DNA from: Bin55 sp964572845
Lineage (GTDB): Bacteria; Pseudomonadota; Gammaproteobacteria; Pseudomonadales; Azotimanducaceae
Assembly: GCA_964572845.1 (NCBI GenBank)
Contig: CAZNFX010000005.1
Coordinates: forward strand, 186,001 to 250,000
Direction of reading: 5' to 3'
Length of the DNA stretch: 64,000 nucleotides
The notes under the pieces were generated by a model. The model had not been told where the DNA came from. It saw only the letters and a list, made by a program, of their open reading frames with translations, and made no database searches. Both the position numbers and the translations under genes were made by a program. Of this stretch, positions 8,136-16,558 are shown one piece after another (the stretch's first letter is position 1; each line of letters starts with the position of its first letter).

Positions 8136-8912
8136 TTGGCGTTGACTGAATTGAGTCGTTCGATTGCTGGCAGTGTAGCCTTGATTACGGGCGCTGCGAG
8201 TGGAATGGGCAAAGCCACGGCAGAGTTGTTTGCAGAACAGGGGGCAATTGTGGCAGCAATCGACATACAGGAACAGAACCTTGCAGCCCTAGTGGATGGA
8301 ATTCTCGAAGCAGGGCATGCAGCCCATGGGTGGACCTTGGATGTCAGAGACGCTGAAGCTATAAGAAGCACTGTCGATCAAATTGCCGCTAAATTGGGAG
8401 GAATCGACATTGTCGTTAACAATGCGGGAGTCGGAGCTGGAGGACCGTTGGACGACGAGGATTACGAGAGCAGGTGGTTGCGTGCACTCGACATCATGCT
8501 GACGGCGCACATGCGCATCGTCCGCGCGGCGTTGCCCCATTTGCGCCATTCCCGCGCGCCACGCATTGTGAATATAGCGTCTACCGAGGGTCTGGGAGCC
8601 ACCAAGTACTCGTCAGCGTATGCAACCGCCAAGACAGGTGTGATCGGACTGACACGAGCGTTGGCGGTCGAGTTGGGAACCGAAGGGATCACAGTGAACT
8701 GCATCTGCCCAGGTCCAATCCGCACCGCAATGACCGAGAGCATTCCGGAGAAGGACAAAGTGGAGTATGCACGTCGTCGAATCGCGCTGAAGCGATATGC
8801 GCAACCCGAGGAAGTCGCTCACATGACATTGAGCTTAGTCTTGCCGGCCGCTTCCTTTGTTACGGGCGTAGCATTGCCAGTTGATGGTGGGTTGACAATC
8901 AAGAATGCTTGA
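8136..8912 (+). CDS. Short-chain dehydrogenase/reductase (FabG-like)
   Basis: A 258-residue classical SDR that oxidises or reduces an unidentified alcohol/ketone with NAD(P). It has the nucleotide-binding motif GAASGMGKA (about 21-29), the NNAG motif (about 94-97), the catalytic serine in NIASTEG and the YxxxK pair in YATAK. The C-terminal TGVALPVDGGLT motif is intact. The start is TTG, preceded at a good distance by GGGAGG (8125-8130). It stands alone downstream of the divergent tRNA-Lys, so context does not reveal the substrate. Confidence 0.85.
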   Translation: MALTELSRSIAGSVALITGAASGMGKATAELFAEQGAIVAAIDIQEQNLAALVDGILEAGHAAHGWTLDVRDAEAIRSTVDQIAAKLGGIDIVVNNAGVGAGGPLDDEDYESRWLRALDIMLTAHMRIVRAALPHLRHSRAPRIVNIASTEGLGATKYSSAYATAKTGVIGLTRALAVELGTEGITVNCICPGPIRTAMTESIPEKDKVEYARRRIALKRYAQPEEVAHMTLSLVLPAASFVTGVALPVDGGLTIKNA

Positions 8913-9004
8913 CTCGAGTCATGCCATAAGTGCATAGGAAAGTCGAGCAGATATCAAACCCTCCTTATACTTCGCGAAGTCACGAGCAATAGCTAGCGAA
9001 CCAA

Positions 9005-9598
9005 ATGCGTATAGGCCTAATTTCTGATACTCACGTTCCCGAGGCTACCAAAAGCCTTTGGCCACAGGTGTTTGACGCATTTGACGGGGTCGATTGCATA
9101 TTCCACGGAGGCGATGTGCACGAATTTACGTTGCTGGATCAGTTGCAGGAAATTGCCCCAGTCTATTGCGCCAGAGGAAATGGCGAGGATGGATCGGGAG
9201 GACGGCCGGTACAGCCTCAAGACGACAGGGTTAGGTATGTTTGGAGCCATGTCTTCGATGGCGTAAGCATCGGACTAACACATTACATACCGGTGGAAGA
9301 CACGACGCCCGACGACTATTCACTGAAGCCTTGGATTGATCGGTACTTTGGTGGCAAGGCACCGGACGTCATCGTTTTTGGGGACACACACGTGGAAACG
9401 ATTCGAACGGTGGATGGTGTTCTGTGCGTCAACCCTGGATCGCCCACATATCCGCACAACTACGACACGCAATATGGCACCCTCGGGTTCTTAGATCTAG
9501 TAGATGGCCGACCCGACGCGTCCGTCTGGCTCATTGTCGAAGATGGAGTGGTTCCGTTCGATTGGGATGCCGTTCCGCCGTGGAGGCTTCGACCCTAA
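9005..9598 (+). CDS. YfcE/MJ0936-type metallophosphoesterase
   Basis: A 197-residue calcineurin-like phosphoesterase of the small YfcE family, which hydrolyses phosphodiesters with two divalent metals. The metal-binding signatures are in order: LISDTHVPE (D8, H10), FHGGDVHEF, ARGNGED where GNxD is usual, THYIP where GH is usual, and VFGDTHVE near the end. The GNGED and THY segments differ slightly from the common GNCD and GH forms. Transcribed alone, about 90 bp after an SDR gene. The physiological substrate cannot be told. Confidence 0.8.
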   Translation: MRIGLISDTHVPEATKSLWPQVFDAFDGVDCIFHGGDVHEFTLLDQLQEIAPVYCARGNGEDGSGGRPVQPQDDRVRYVWSHVFDGVSIGLTHYIPVEDTTPDDYSLKPWIDRYFGGKAPDVIVFGDTHVETIRTVDGVLCVNPGSPTYPHNYDTQYGTLGFLDLVDGRPDASVWLIVEDGVVPFDWDAVPPWRLRP

Positions 9599-9639
9599 CT
9601 CAAAGCTACCCGCTCGCTACCGGTGCTTCAGAAGACTTG

Positions 9640-10518
9640 CTAGCGCAATGACATCATGGGGTTAATGGCTGGCCAAGATTCCTTGGTGGAGAGGACTGCA
9701 TCGCCAACTTCGTCGACCTCCCAAGGACCTTCGGACTCGTCTTTGGTGGCTAAAGGCTGCATATTCCAACTCAACAGCGAGACTCGGTTTCCAGCAACTA
9801 CCCAAGTTCTACCTGTAACGTCCTTTGCTTCGTCGGTACACAGCCAAACAACCATAGGTGAAACTCGGTCAGGTGGAAGTTGATCCTTTACCGTGTCTGG
9901 GAGAATGTCGTCGGTGAGTCGGGAGAGAGCCGTAGGAACAAGAATGTTGACGGTGATTCCATACTTGATTCCCTCCAAATACAAGCAACGAGCCATTCCC
10001 GCAATTCCGGCCTTTGCCGCACCGTAGTTTGTTTGGCCAAAGTTGCCAAATAGCCCAGATGTTGAGCTCGTCACAATAATGCGACCGCCGTGCTCCTGTA
10101 GCAACATCTGGTCGTAGGCCGCTTTTGTGGTGAGATACGTGCCCTTCAGGTGTACATTCACGACGGTATCCCACATGTCGCTCGTCATATTCTTGAATGA
10201 CTTGTCCCGCAGGATTCCCGCGTTTGCAATGCATATGTCCAATTTTCCAAATGCGCTTACGGCTCGTTGCACCATTTCGTGGGCATCTTCATCGCTTGCA
10301 ACGTTTCCATAGTCAGCAACGGCGCTGCCGCCGGCCCCAACGATCTCATTGACCACAGAGTCAGCCATGTTCGTACCAGATCCGGAACCGTCCCGTGCGC
10401 CTCCCAGGTCGTTTACAACAACGCTTGCACCTTCCTTAGCAAGCAGAAGTGCGTGTGTGCGGCCCAGACCGCCGCCTGCTCCGGTTACGAGGGCTACCTT
10501 TCCATCCAGTAATGCCAC
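9640..10518 (-). CDS. Short-chain dehydrogenase, MFE/3-hydroxyacyl-CoA type
   Basis: A 292-residue SDR resembling the dehydrogenase domain of peroxisomal multifunctional enzyme type 2 (3-hydroxyacyl-CoA dehydrogenase). It has GAGGGLGRTHALLLAKEGA (about 14-32), the characteristic VVNDLGGARDG, then IANAGILRD, the catalytic TSSTSGLFG serine region and YGAAK. The C-terminal part (VSPMVVWLCTDEAKDVTG) also fits that group. It is divergent from the next SDR gene. A role in degrading a fatty or side-chain acyl-CoA is inferred from family only. Confidence 0.82.
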   Translation of the reverse strand: MALLDGKVALVTGAGGGLGRTHALLLAKEGASVVVNDLGGARDGSGSGTNMADSVVNEIVGAGGSAVADYGNVASDEDAHEMVQRAVSAFGKLDICIANAGILRDKSFKNMTSDMWDTVVNVHLKGTYLTTKAAYDQMLLQEHGGRIIVTSSTSGLFGNFGQTNYGAAKAGIAGMARCLYLEGIKYGITVNILVPTALSRLTDDILPDTVKDQLPPDRVSPMVVWLCTDEAKDVTGRTWVVAGNRVSLLSWNMQPLATKDESEGPWEVDEVGDAVLSTKESWPAINPMMSLR

Positions 10519-10737
10519 GATTGCTCTCCGATTTTTTGTTTCTAAGCACTGCCCCTTCGTAAGGAATCAACCGAATTCTCAACGAATTGGACAATGTGAG
10601 GGATTGGCTCATAGTTTAACAATTGCCTCCTTGCGAGAGATCCACGGAGAGAATTCGGTACGTCGGATTTGAGCATGGGCGACCGAACCATCTCTGTCGA
10701 CGATAATTCGGCAAATTGGGATGAAGGAAATCTAGCA

Positions 10738-11490
10738 ATGGATGAATTGTTTGACTTTTCGGGGAAAGTAGCGCTAGTCACCGGCGGGAGTCGAGGTCTT
10801 GGACAGGCGATGGCGCTTGGATTCGCTGAGCGAGGGGCCGATGTCGTTATAGCAAGCAGGAAGCTGGATAACTGCGAGTCGGTAGCCAGGCAAGTCGAAG
10901 CCATGGGTCGGCAGGCATTGCCAATATCCTGTCACGTTGGTCATTGGGACGAATTGCAGCGACTGGCGGAACGGGCTTATGGGCAATTCGGCCACCTTGA
11001 CATTCTTGTCAACAACGCCGGTATGTCTCCGCTCTATCCATCGCTTTCGGAGGTGTCCGAGGAACTTTTCGACAAGGTGGTTGGCGTGAACCTAAAAGGC
11101 CCCTTCCGACTTTCCGCTCTAATTGGTACACGTATGGCTGAAGGAAACGGCGGTTGCATCATTAATGTAAGCAGTACCGCAGCGACACATCCCAGTCCCG
11201 ACTCGGAACCCTATGGTGCGTGCAAGGCGGGCATTCACTCACTGACCCTTTCGCTAGCGCATGCGTTTGCTCCCAATGTTAGAGTGAATTGCATCCAACC
11301 TGGACCGTTTCTGACCGACATTTCGAAAGCGTGGGACATGGATGCCTTCAATCGACGTGCTAAGACAAATATTGCATTGCAGCGGGGCGGTCAAGCTGAG
11401 GAAGTCGTTGGCGCGGCACTCTACCTAGCTGGACCAAGTGGGAGCTATACCACAGGCGCAATAGTGACGATAGATGGCGGCAGTCGATGA
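10738..11490 (+). CDS. Short-chain dehydrogenase/reductase
   Basis: A 250-residue SDR with VTGGSRGLGQAMALGFAERG near the start, the NNAG motif in ILVNNAGMSP, the catalytic serine in NVSSTAAT and YGACK as the YxxxK pair. It ends with TTGAIVTIDGGSR. I chose the ATG giving MDELFDFSGK because AAGGAAA lies about nine bases upstream. In-frame TTG (10669) and ATG (10675) starts would add up to 23 residues with no resemblance to the family. Substrate unknown; NADPH-type ketoreductase and sugar or steroid dehydrogenase are both possible. Confidence 0.83.
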   Translation: MDELFDFSGKVALVTGGSRGLGQAMALGFAERGADVVIASRKLDNCESVARQVEAMGRQALPISCHVGHWDELQRLAERAYGQFGHLDILVNNAGMSPLYPSLSEVSEELFDKVVGVNLKGPFRLSALIGTRMAEGNGGCIINVSSTAATHPSPDSEPYGACKAGIHSLTLSLAHAFAPNVRVNCIQPGPFLTDISKAWDMDAFNRRAKTNIALQRGGQAEEVVGAALYLAGPSGSYTTGAIVTIDGGSR

Positions 11491-11603
11491 GTTTCAGGCG
11501 GTAGCAGTTGCAAAGCCATTCAATCAGCCAACTACATACTTTCTTGCTGATGTCACGGTCAATTGAATTTGATTTGGTTGAGCAATCACCACGTGGTGTT
11601 GCT

Positions 11604-12503
11604 TCAATCCATCAGAGCGGCGACCACAGTCGAGCTCAAGTCTTCTCCCGTCAGCTGTTTGTAAGTACTCAGCCATCCAGGATTTGCAAGGTTAACGTCC
11701 AATAAGTACGGGTGTGCTACATCGATTGCAGCGTAGCGAATGCCCAAGGAAAACAGATGAGACGCAATTTCCTCCACATGGGTGTATTCCTCTTTGGAGG
11801 GATTGCATACAAATGGGGTGGAGCCGGTGTGCAAATTGCCTCGATGATCGTTGAGTCGCTTTCCGTATACGCCTATGACTCGGTTGTTGACGATTAGCCA
11901 TCGCTTCTCACGACTTGTATCTACTTTTCTTTGAAGAAGGAAGAAGCCTTTCGACGTTCCAAGTTCCAGCAAGGCACGTCGATTGGCCTCCTCCTCTCCG
12001 CCAAGCAGAAAGACGGATCGACCGTAACTTCCAGCAGCGGGCTTAAGTATCCAGTCTCCTCCCTTCGCCACGTGTTCGTAGAGTAGGTCAGGGTCGTCAC
12101 TTGCAACCGTGTAGGGGTGGAAGTGCGACAATGAAGTTTGTGCCATTGCGTGTTTTCCATGAAGGAAAATGAACGAATCCACGGTGTTGACAAAGCTGGA
12201 TTGCTCAAGCGAGCGCAACATTTGCATCCGATCTAGGAATGAACTCCTAATACCGAGCCCCAGAACCCAAATGAGTCTCGCCTCGCCAAGTTGCAGTTCG
12301 AAGTCTGTACGACGTATAGCATGATCTTGGGTCCAACCACGTGCGCAGACGGTTGACCCGATAGTGTGGAGCGAGTTGTGCGGGGCACATCCAATAACCT
12401 CGTTGTTACGCGCCAAGCAAGCCCGAATGATCATGGAATCGGAACTCGCACCAGTGAGCTCGCATGCTGTGTCACTTGCTACCAGAAAGACAATCATCGT
12501 CAT
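11604..12503 (-). CDS. ATP-grasp ligase resembling glutathione synthetase/RimK
   Basis: A 299-residue protein with the layout of short ATP-grasp ligases. The ATP-binding beta strand WILKPAAGSYGRSVFLL lies near 150-166. The lid and acyl-phosphate region follows, with REKRWLIVNNRVIG. The C-terminal metal site YLLDVNLANPGWLSTYKQLTG lies where GshB has E-x-N-x-T-S-P. An aspartate replaces the usual first glutamate, conservatively. It probably joins an amino acid or peptide to a carboxylate. It sits alone on the minus strand, divergent from nadA. Substrate unidentified; glutathione synthetase itself is possible but not shown. Confidence 0.65.
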   Translation of the reverse strand: MTMIVFLVASDTACELTGASSDSMIIRACLARNNEVIGCAPHNSLHTIGSTVCARGWTQDHAIRRTDFELQLGEARLIWVLGLGIRSSFLDRMQMLRSLEQSSFVNTVDSFIFLHGKHAMAQTSLSHFHPYTVASDDPDLLYEHVAKGGDWILKPAAGSYGRSVFLLGGEEEANRRALLELGTSKGFFLLQRKVDTSREKRWLIVNNRVIGVYGKRLNDHRGNLHTGSTPFVCNPSKEEYTHVEEIASHLFSLGIRYAAIDVAHPYLLDVNLANPGWLSTYKQLTGEDLSSTVVAALMD

Positions 12504-12620
12504 GGAGATCTAGGCGTAGTTGTCAACAAGAAGCTGGATTCGGATAGCAATCTACCAATTGTCATCGGGGCATCACATTCCAGTCCGTTTTCAAGTGAAA
12601 TGCCTCCATAGGGGTTGTTT

Positions 12621-12636
12621 ATGAAACCGATTTCAT
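12621..12636. promoter_or_regulatory. Small palindrome overlapping the first nadA ATG
   Basis: ATGAAA (12621-12626) and TTTCAT (12631-12636) form a perfect 6-bp inverted repeat with a CCGA loop. The right arm overlaps the first candidate nadA start codon (12635). It could be an operator half-site pair or an RNA hairpin limiting initiation at that ATG, leaving the ATGs at 12644 and 12650. Only the sequence symmetry is observed. Confidence 0.3.
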
Positions 12637-13681
12637 GTATGATATGAATATGACACTATTACCTAAAGACTACACATTAACACCTAACGAAGTTCCAGAT
12701 TTTCTGCCTCAGGCACTTTCTGACGACGAGACTCAGCAACTAAAGCAAGAAATCAAGAGCCTGCTAAGACAACACAATGCAGTACTTGTTTCCCATTACT
12801 ACGTCGACGGAGTTGTTCAGGACATTGCCTCTGAAACCGGCGGTTGCGTGTCCGATTCATTGGAAATGGCCCGTTTCGGACGCGACCATCCAGCCCAGAC
12901 GTTGGTCGTGGCTGGAGTGCGATTCATGGGTGAGACAGCAAAGATCCTGTCCCCCGGCAAACGGGTCCTTATGCCAACGCTGAAGGCAGAATGTTCGCTT
13001 GATTTGGGATGTCCACCGGATGAATTTGCGACCTTCTGCAATGAGAACCCAGATCGCACCGTAGTGGTCTATGCAAACACCTCTGTTGCAGTCAAGGCAT
13101 TGTCGGATTGGGTTGTTACCTCTAGCGTCGGGTTGCGCATAGTCGAACAATTGAGTTTGCAGGGCGAAAAGATCCTTTGGGCCCCCGACAAGCATCTCGG
13201 AAACTACATTCAGCAAAAGACTGGTGCGGACATGCTGCTTTGGTCCGGTGCTTGCGTTGTCCACGAGGAGTTCAAGTTCCGTGCATTGCTCGATATGAAA
13301 CGCGTGTATCCGGATGCAGGAGTTCTGGTGCATCCCGAGTCGCCAGCGGCCGTGATCGACCTTGCCGACTGCGTTGGGTCGACAAGCCAGATCTTGCGTG
13401 CAGCTTCCGACCTGCCGCACGACATGTTCATCGTGGCCACCGACCGAGGATTATTCCATCAGCTCCGGCGCGCGGAGCCTAGGAAACGATTCATCGAAGC
13501 CCCGACGGCAGGAGACGGAGCAACCTGTAGGAGCTGTGCACATTGTCCGTGGATGGCCATGAACGAATTGAGAGCGCTGCGCGACACGCTAAGATTTCTT
13601 GACAACGAGATTCACGTGGATCCTGAGGTTGGTAGGCGTGCCATGCTTCCTTTGCAGCGTGTGCTGGATTTTCCCGTTTAG
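12635..13681 (+). CDS. nadA: Quinolinate synthase NadA
   Basis: NadA condenses iminoaspartate with dihydroxyacetone phosphate to give quinolinate in de novo NAD synthesis, using a [4Fe-4S] cluster. The 348-residue protein shows the three cluster cysteines at C120 (LKAECSLDLGC), C207 (WSGACVVHEEF) and C304 in CRSCAHCPWMAMN. These correspond to C113, C200 and C297 of E. coli with a constant offset. HYYVDG and FMGETAKIL are also typical. In-frame ATGs at 12644 and 12650 are alternative starts. Its presence argues that NAD comes from aspartate, not from the kynurenine genes further along. Confidence 0.95.
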   Translation: MYDMNMTLLPKDYTLTPNEVPDFLPQALSDDETQQLKQEIKSLLRQHNAVLVSHYYVDGVVQDIASETGGCVSDSLEMARFGRDHPAQTLVVAGVRFMGETAKILSPGKRVLMPTLKAECSLDLGCPPDEFATFCNENPDRTVVVYANTSVAVKALSDWVVTSSVGLRIVEQLSLQGEKILWAPDKHLGNYIQQKTGADMLLWSGACVVHEEFKFRALLDMKRVYPDAGVLVHPESPAAVIDLADCVGSTSQILRAASDLPHDMFIVATDRGLFHQLRRAEPRKRFIEAPTAGDGATCRSCAHCPWMAMNELRALRDTLRFLDNEIHVDPEVGRRAMLPLQRVLDFPV

Positions 13682-13725
13682 CAATCGCTCACCAGCCAGC
13701 TGCGGAAGATATTGAACGTATCTCG

Positions 13726-15171
13726 TTAGGATGTGCCGCCTGCTTCTGCGCGCTCTCTCAACTCGAGAATTCGCTGATCTAGGCTCGCCTCCAGGCGGAA
13801 ACTAGCTCCATCATTTTTCTTTTTCGCCTTCTGAAGATGCGAAATTGCCTCGCCGAACTCTCCACGTAACGCGAAGAACTCTGCCCGTGCCCGATGTACT
13901 TCAACGATGTCGTCGGCCAATCCGGCGGTTTCTGCTAATTCAAACCAAATGTCAACATCTTCGTTGTGGGTACGCGCCTGCTTTTGTAGCACCGAGGTCG
14001 CTTCTGAGAACCTCTCCGCTGACTTTAGCGCACGCGCGTAGAGAATCGAGAGAGGAGCATTGTCCGGGGTGTCATCAAGAGCTTTCTCAAGGACGTCGAT
14101 TGCGTCGCCCACTTTGCGGGACTTTATCAGCAACTCGGCATAGCACGCTATAGCCAGAATGCTCGTCGGTAGTGCCGTGATGACTTCCTGCATTGCAGCA
14201 ATCGCCTCATCATGTTGCCCATTCTGACTGAGAATGAGAGCCAGCTCGTACCTGTCGTGTAAGTCTTGACCCGTAACAGAATCGGGATTGCGCGTGGAGC
14301 TTGTGGTTGTATCCACGAAATTCTGAAGCACTCGAACCCGCACAAGTTGGTATTCATGGTCGGGCTCGTACTCCGTTGTTTGTGCAGATTGCGCCTGCGC
14401 TCTCAAATCTGCCACGCGATCCTGTGATAATGGGTGAGTACGCAAGAACTCTAGCGCTTCATCTTGAGTACCCAGACGTTCGAACATGCGCGATGCCCCA
14501 AAAGGGTCGAATCCCGCTTCAGTTAGGGCATTGAATCCAATGCGATCCGCTTCTCGTTCCTGAGAACGGCTGTACTTGAGCGCTTCACCCTCGACCATGG
14601 AATAGGTGCCGACAATTCCGGCCAATCCTGCGTCCGTGGCGCCTGCGGCCAAGACCGCCGCCGATGTCAGGAATCCAAACAGCTGGGCAACGGCCAATTG
14701 ACGTTGCTGATCCAACCTTCTGGCGAAGTGCCGTTGGCTCATGTGAGCTAGTTCGTGAGCAATGACAGACGAATATTCGTGGACATCCTCTGCATATCGG
14801 AAAAGACCAGCGTTTATCCCAATTACACCACCGGGAGCTGCAAACGCATTGAGCTCCTTGGCGTCGATTATTGCCGGGTAGAGCTTGGCGTACGTTAAAT
14901 CGGAATGTTGGGCGAGTTGATCGATGTTGGTCCGAACAAAGTACTTCAGAATTGGGTCGTTGACAGTGCGAACTGTGCGCCTCAATTCCATGAGGAATGC
15001 CTGCCCGATTTCCTGTTCCTCAAAGGGGGAGAGAACGGCCGATTCGCGGTCGCCCAAAGTGGGTAGCGGCTGTTCTTGCGCATGGGCAGAAACACAACCC
15101 AAGATCGCTGGTACCGCTAACAGTCGAGTTAGGAATTTGAATGGCATATTGGGGATAATACTAGCTTTCAT
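13726..15171 (-). CDS. bepA: Periplasmic M48 metalloprotease with TPRs (BepA/YfgC-like)
   Basis: BepA degrades or helps assemble outer-membrane proteins stalled at the BAM complex and LptD. A signal peptide (FLTRLLAVPAILGCVSAHA) is followed by the zinc protease domain with VIAHELAHMSQRHF (HExxH). The third ligand is in EREADRIGF. A C-terminal TPR region follows from about residue 330 on. I use the ATG giving MKASIIPNMPFK; the ATG at 15147 (MPFKFL) is an equally good start, and a farther upstream one adds 12 unconvincing residues. About 481 residues, matching the family. The nadA-bepA-tusA-like order is shared with Pseudomonas as I remember it. Confidence 0.88.
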   Translation of the reverse strand: MKASIIPNMPFKFLTRLLAVPAILGCVSAHAQEQPLPTLGDRESAVLSPFEEQEIGQAFLMELRRTVRTVNDPILKYFVRTNIDQLAQHSDLTYAKLYPAIIDAKELNAFAAPGGVIGINAGLFRYAEDVHEYSSVIAHELAHMSQRHFARRLDQQRQLAVAQLFGFLTSAAVLAAGATDAGLAGIVGTYSMVEGEALKYSRSQEREADRIGFNALTEAGFDPFGASRMFERLGTQDEALEFLRTHPLSQDRVADLRAQAQSAQTTEYEPDHEYQLVRVRVLQNFVDTTTSSTRNPDSVTGQDLHDRYELALILSQNGQHDEAIAAMQEVITALPTSILAIACYAELLIKSRKVGDAIDVLEKALDDTPDNAPLSILYARALKSAERFSEATSVLQKQARTHNEDVDIWFELAETAGLADDIVEVHRARAEFFALRGEFGEAISHLQKAKKKNDGASFRLEASLDQRILELRERAEAGGTS

Positions 15172-15286
15172 GTTGTAACTTCGACAATCCCAAACACTCT
15201 TTGTCATGCACTGCGTGCGCCACGCAGGGATCGAGACCCCATTGACTAGGCAACGACAAAGGCTTTTTCAAGTTAGGATAGACCGA

Positions 15287-15523
15287 ATGGTAGAGACGCC
15301 CACGATTCTTGACGTCAAGGGGCTAAATTGTCCCATGCCTCTGCTCAAGGCAAAGAAAGCACTCAATGAAATTGCTCCCGGAAGTTTTCTCCGAGTCATT
15401 GCCACTGATCCGGGGTCAGTCAAGGACTTTCAAGTATTTTCACAACAGAGCGGGCATGAATTGGTTGAAATGCAAGAATATGAGGGTGAGTTCCGTTACT
15501 TGTTGAGGAAAAAGTCAAGCTAG
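15287..15523 (+). CDS. TusA-family sulfur-carrier protein
   Basis: A 78-residue TusA/SirA-type protein. Members pass sulfur as a persulfide on one cysteine, for tRNA thiolation or cofactor synthesis. The signature LDVKGLNCPMPLLKAKKAL (about 7-25) contains the CPMP motif with the active cysteine at 14. The rest has the DPGSVKDFQVFSQQSGHEL pattern. The start ATG giving MVETPTILD has AGGA ten bases upstream; a longer frame from 15206 adds 27 non-family residues. It is divergent from bepA. In Pseudomonas a TusA-like protein at this locus supports molybdenum enzymes, so E. coli-type tRNA function should not be assumed. Confidence 0.85.
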   Translation: MVETPTILDVKGLNCPMPLLKAKKALNEIAPGSFLRVIATDPGSVKDFQVFSQQSGHELVEMQEYEGEFRYLLRKKSS

Positions 15524-15679
15524 TGAAAGGCTTGCTCAAAATCAGGCGTAACGTGGACACTTCGCTAGAATCGTCGGGTTGGCGATATACAAATGCAAGG
15601 TCATGCAAACCGTTGCAGTTGGCCACAACTTACACTTTTCGGGTGACATCGCACAGCAATCACTCTGTGAGGAGAATTC

Positions 15680-16558
15680 ATGCTCCAAGGTAGCCTCGTT
15701 GCATTGGTCACACCTATGCAGGAAAACGGCGCGATTGATTGGGGAACACTGGACTGTCTCATCGATTGGCACCTAGAGAGTGGTACACATGGGATTGTCC
15801 CAGTCGGGACAACAGGCGAATCTGCGACATTGTCCGTCGAGGAACATACCGAAGTAATTACTGCTACAGTCAAGCGTGTGAATGGCAGAGTTCCAGTAGT
15901 CGCGGGTACAGGAGCAAATGCCACATGGGAAGCTGTAGAACTGACACGACATGGCAAGGATGCTGGAGCCGACGCATGTTTGGTTGTGACACCGTACTAC
16001 AACAAGCCTACGCAAGAAGGTCTTTATCAACATTACTGTAGGATTGCAGAGGCGGTTGATATACCACTAGTACTCTACAACGTTCCACCAAGAACCGCAT
16101 GCGATATGACTGCCGAAACGGTGGCGAGACTGGCAACAAACGATCGGATCATTGGAATCAAGGAAGCCTGTGGCGATGCAAATCGGGTGGCCGAGATTAG
16201 GCAGACTGTTCCTGATGACTTCCTGCTGCTTTCTGGCGAGGACTCGCAGACGCTGCAAATGATGAAGTTAGGAGCGGTTGGAACCATATCTGTTAGTGCC
16301 AATGTGGCTCCTGGGCTGATGTCGCAGTTTTGCGAACGATTCTTAGCTGGAGATGTCGAAAATGCCGAAAAGATTGACTCGAGATTGCAACCAATACATG
16401 AAATACTTTTCGTCGAAACAAGCCCGATTCCTACGAAGTGGGCACTGAGTGCGATGGGCAAAATCGGGACCGGCATTCGACTTCCCCTCGTGGGCCTATC
16501 GTCCCAGCACCATGGTTTACTACAGGAACGGCTTGTTGAAGCTGGGCTAATGCAATGA
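15680..16558 (+). CDS. dapA: 4-hydroxy-tetrahydrodipicolinate synthase DapA
   Basis: DapA condenses pyruvate with aspartate semialdehyde, the first committed step to diaminopimelate and lysine, and so supplies the peptidoglycan genes near the right end. The 292-residue protein has GTTGESATL (pyruvate and semialdehyde site), the tyrosine motif VTPYYNKPTQEGLYQHY, LYNVPPRTACD and the Schiff-base lysine in GIKEACGD. A GAGGAG site lies just before the ATG. The stop overlaps bamC by four bases (ATGA), the usual dapA-bamC arrangement. Confidence 0.96.
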   Translation: MLQGSLVALVTPMQENGAIDWGTLDCLIDWHLESGTHGIVPVGTTGESATLSVEEHTEVITATVKRVNGRVPVVAGTGANATWEAVELTRHGKDAGADACLVVTPYYNKPTQEGLYQHYCRIAEAVDIPLVLYNVPPRTACDMTAETVARLATNDRIIGIKEACGDANRVAEIRQTVPDDFLLLSGEDSQTLQMMKLGAVGTISVSANVAPGLMSQFCERFLAGDVENAEKIDSRLQPIHEILFVETSPIPTKWALSAMGKIGTGIRLPLVGLSSQHHGLLQERLVEAGLMQ

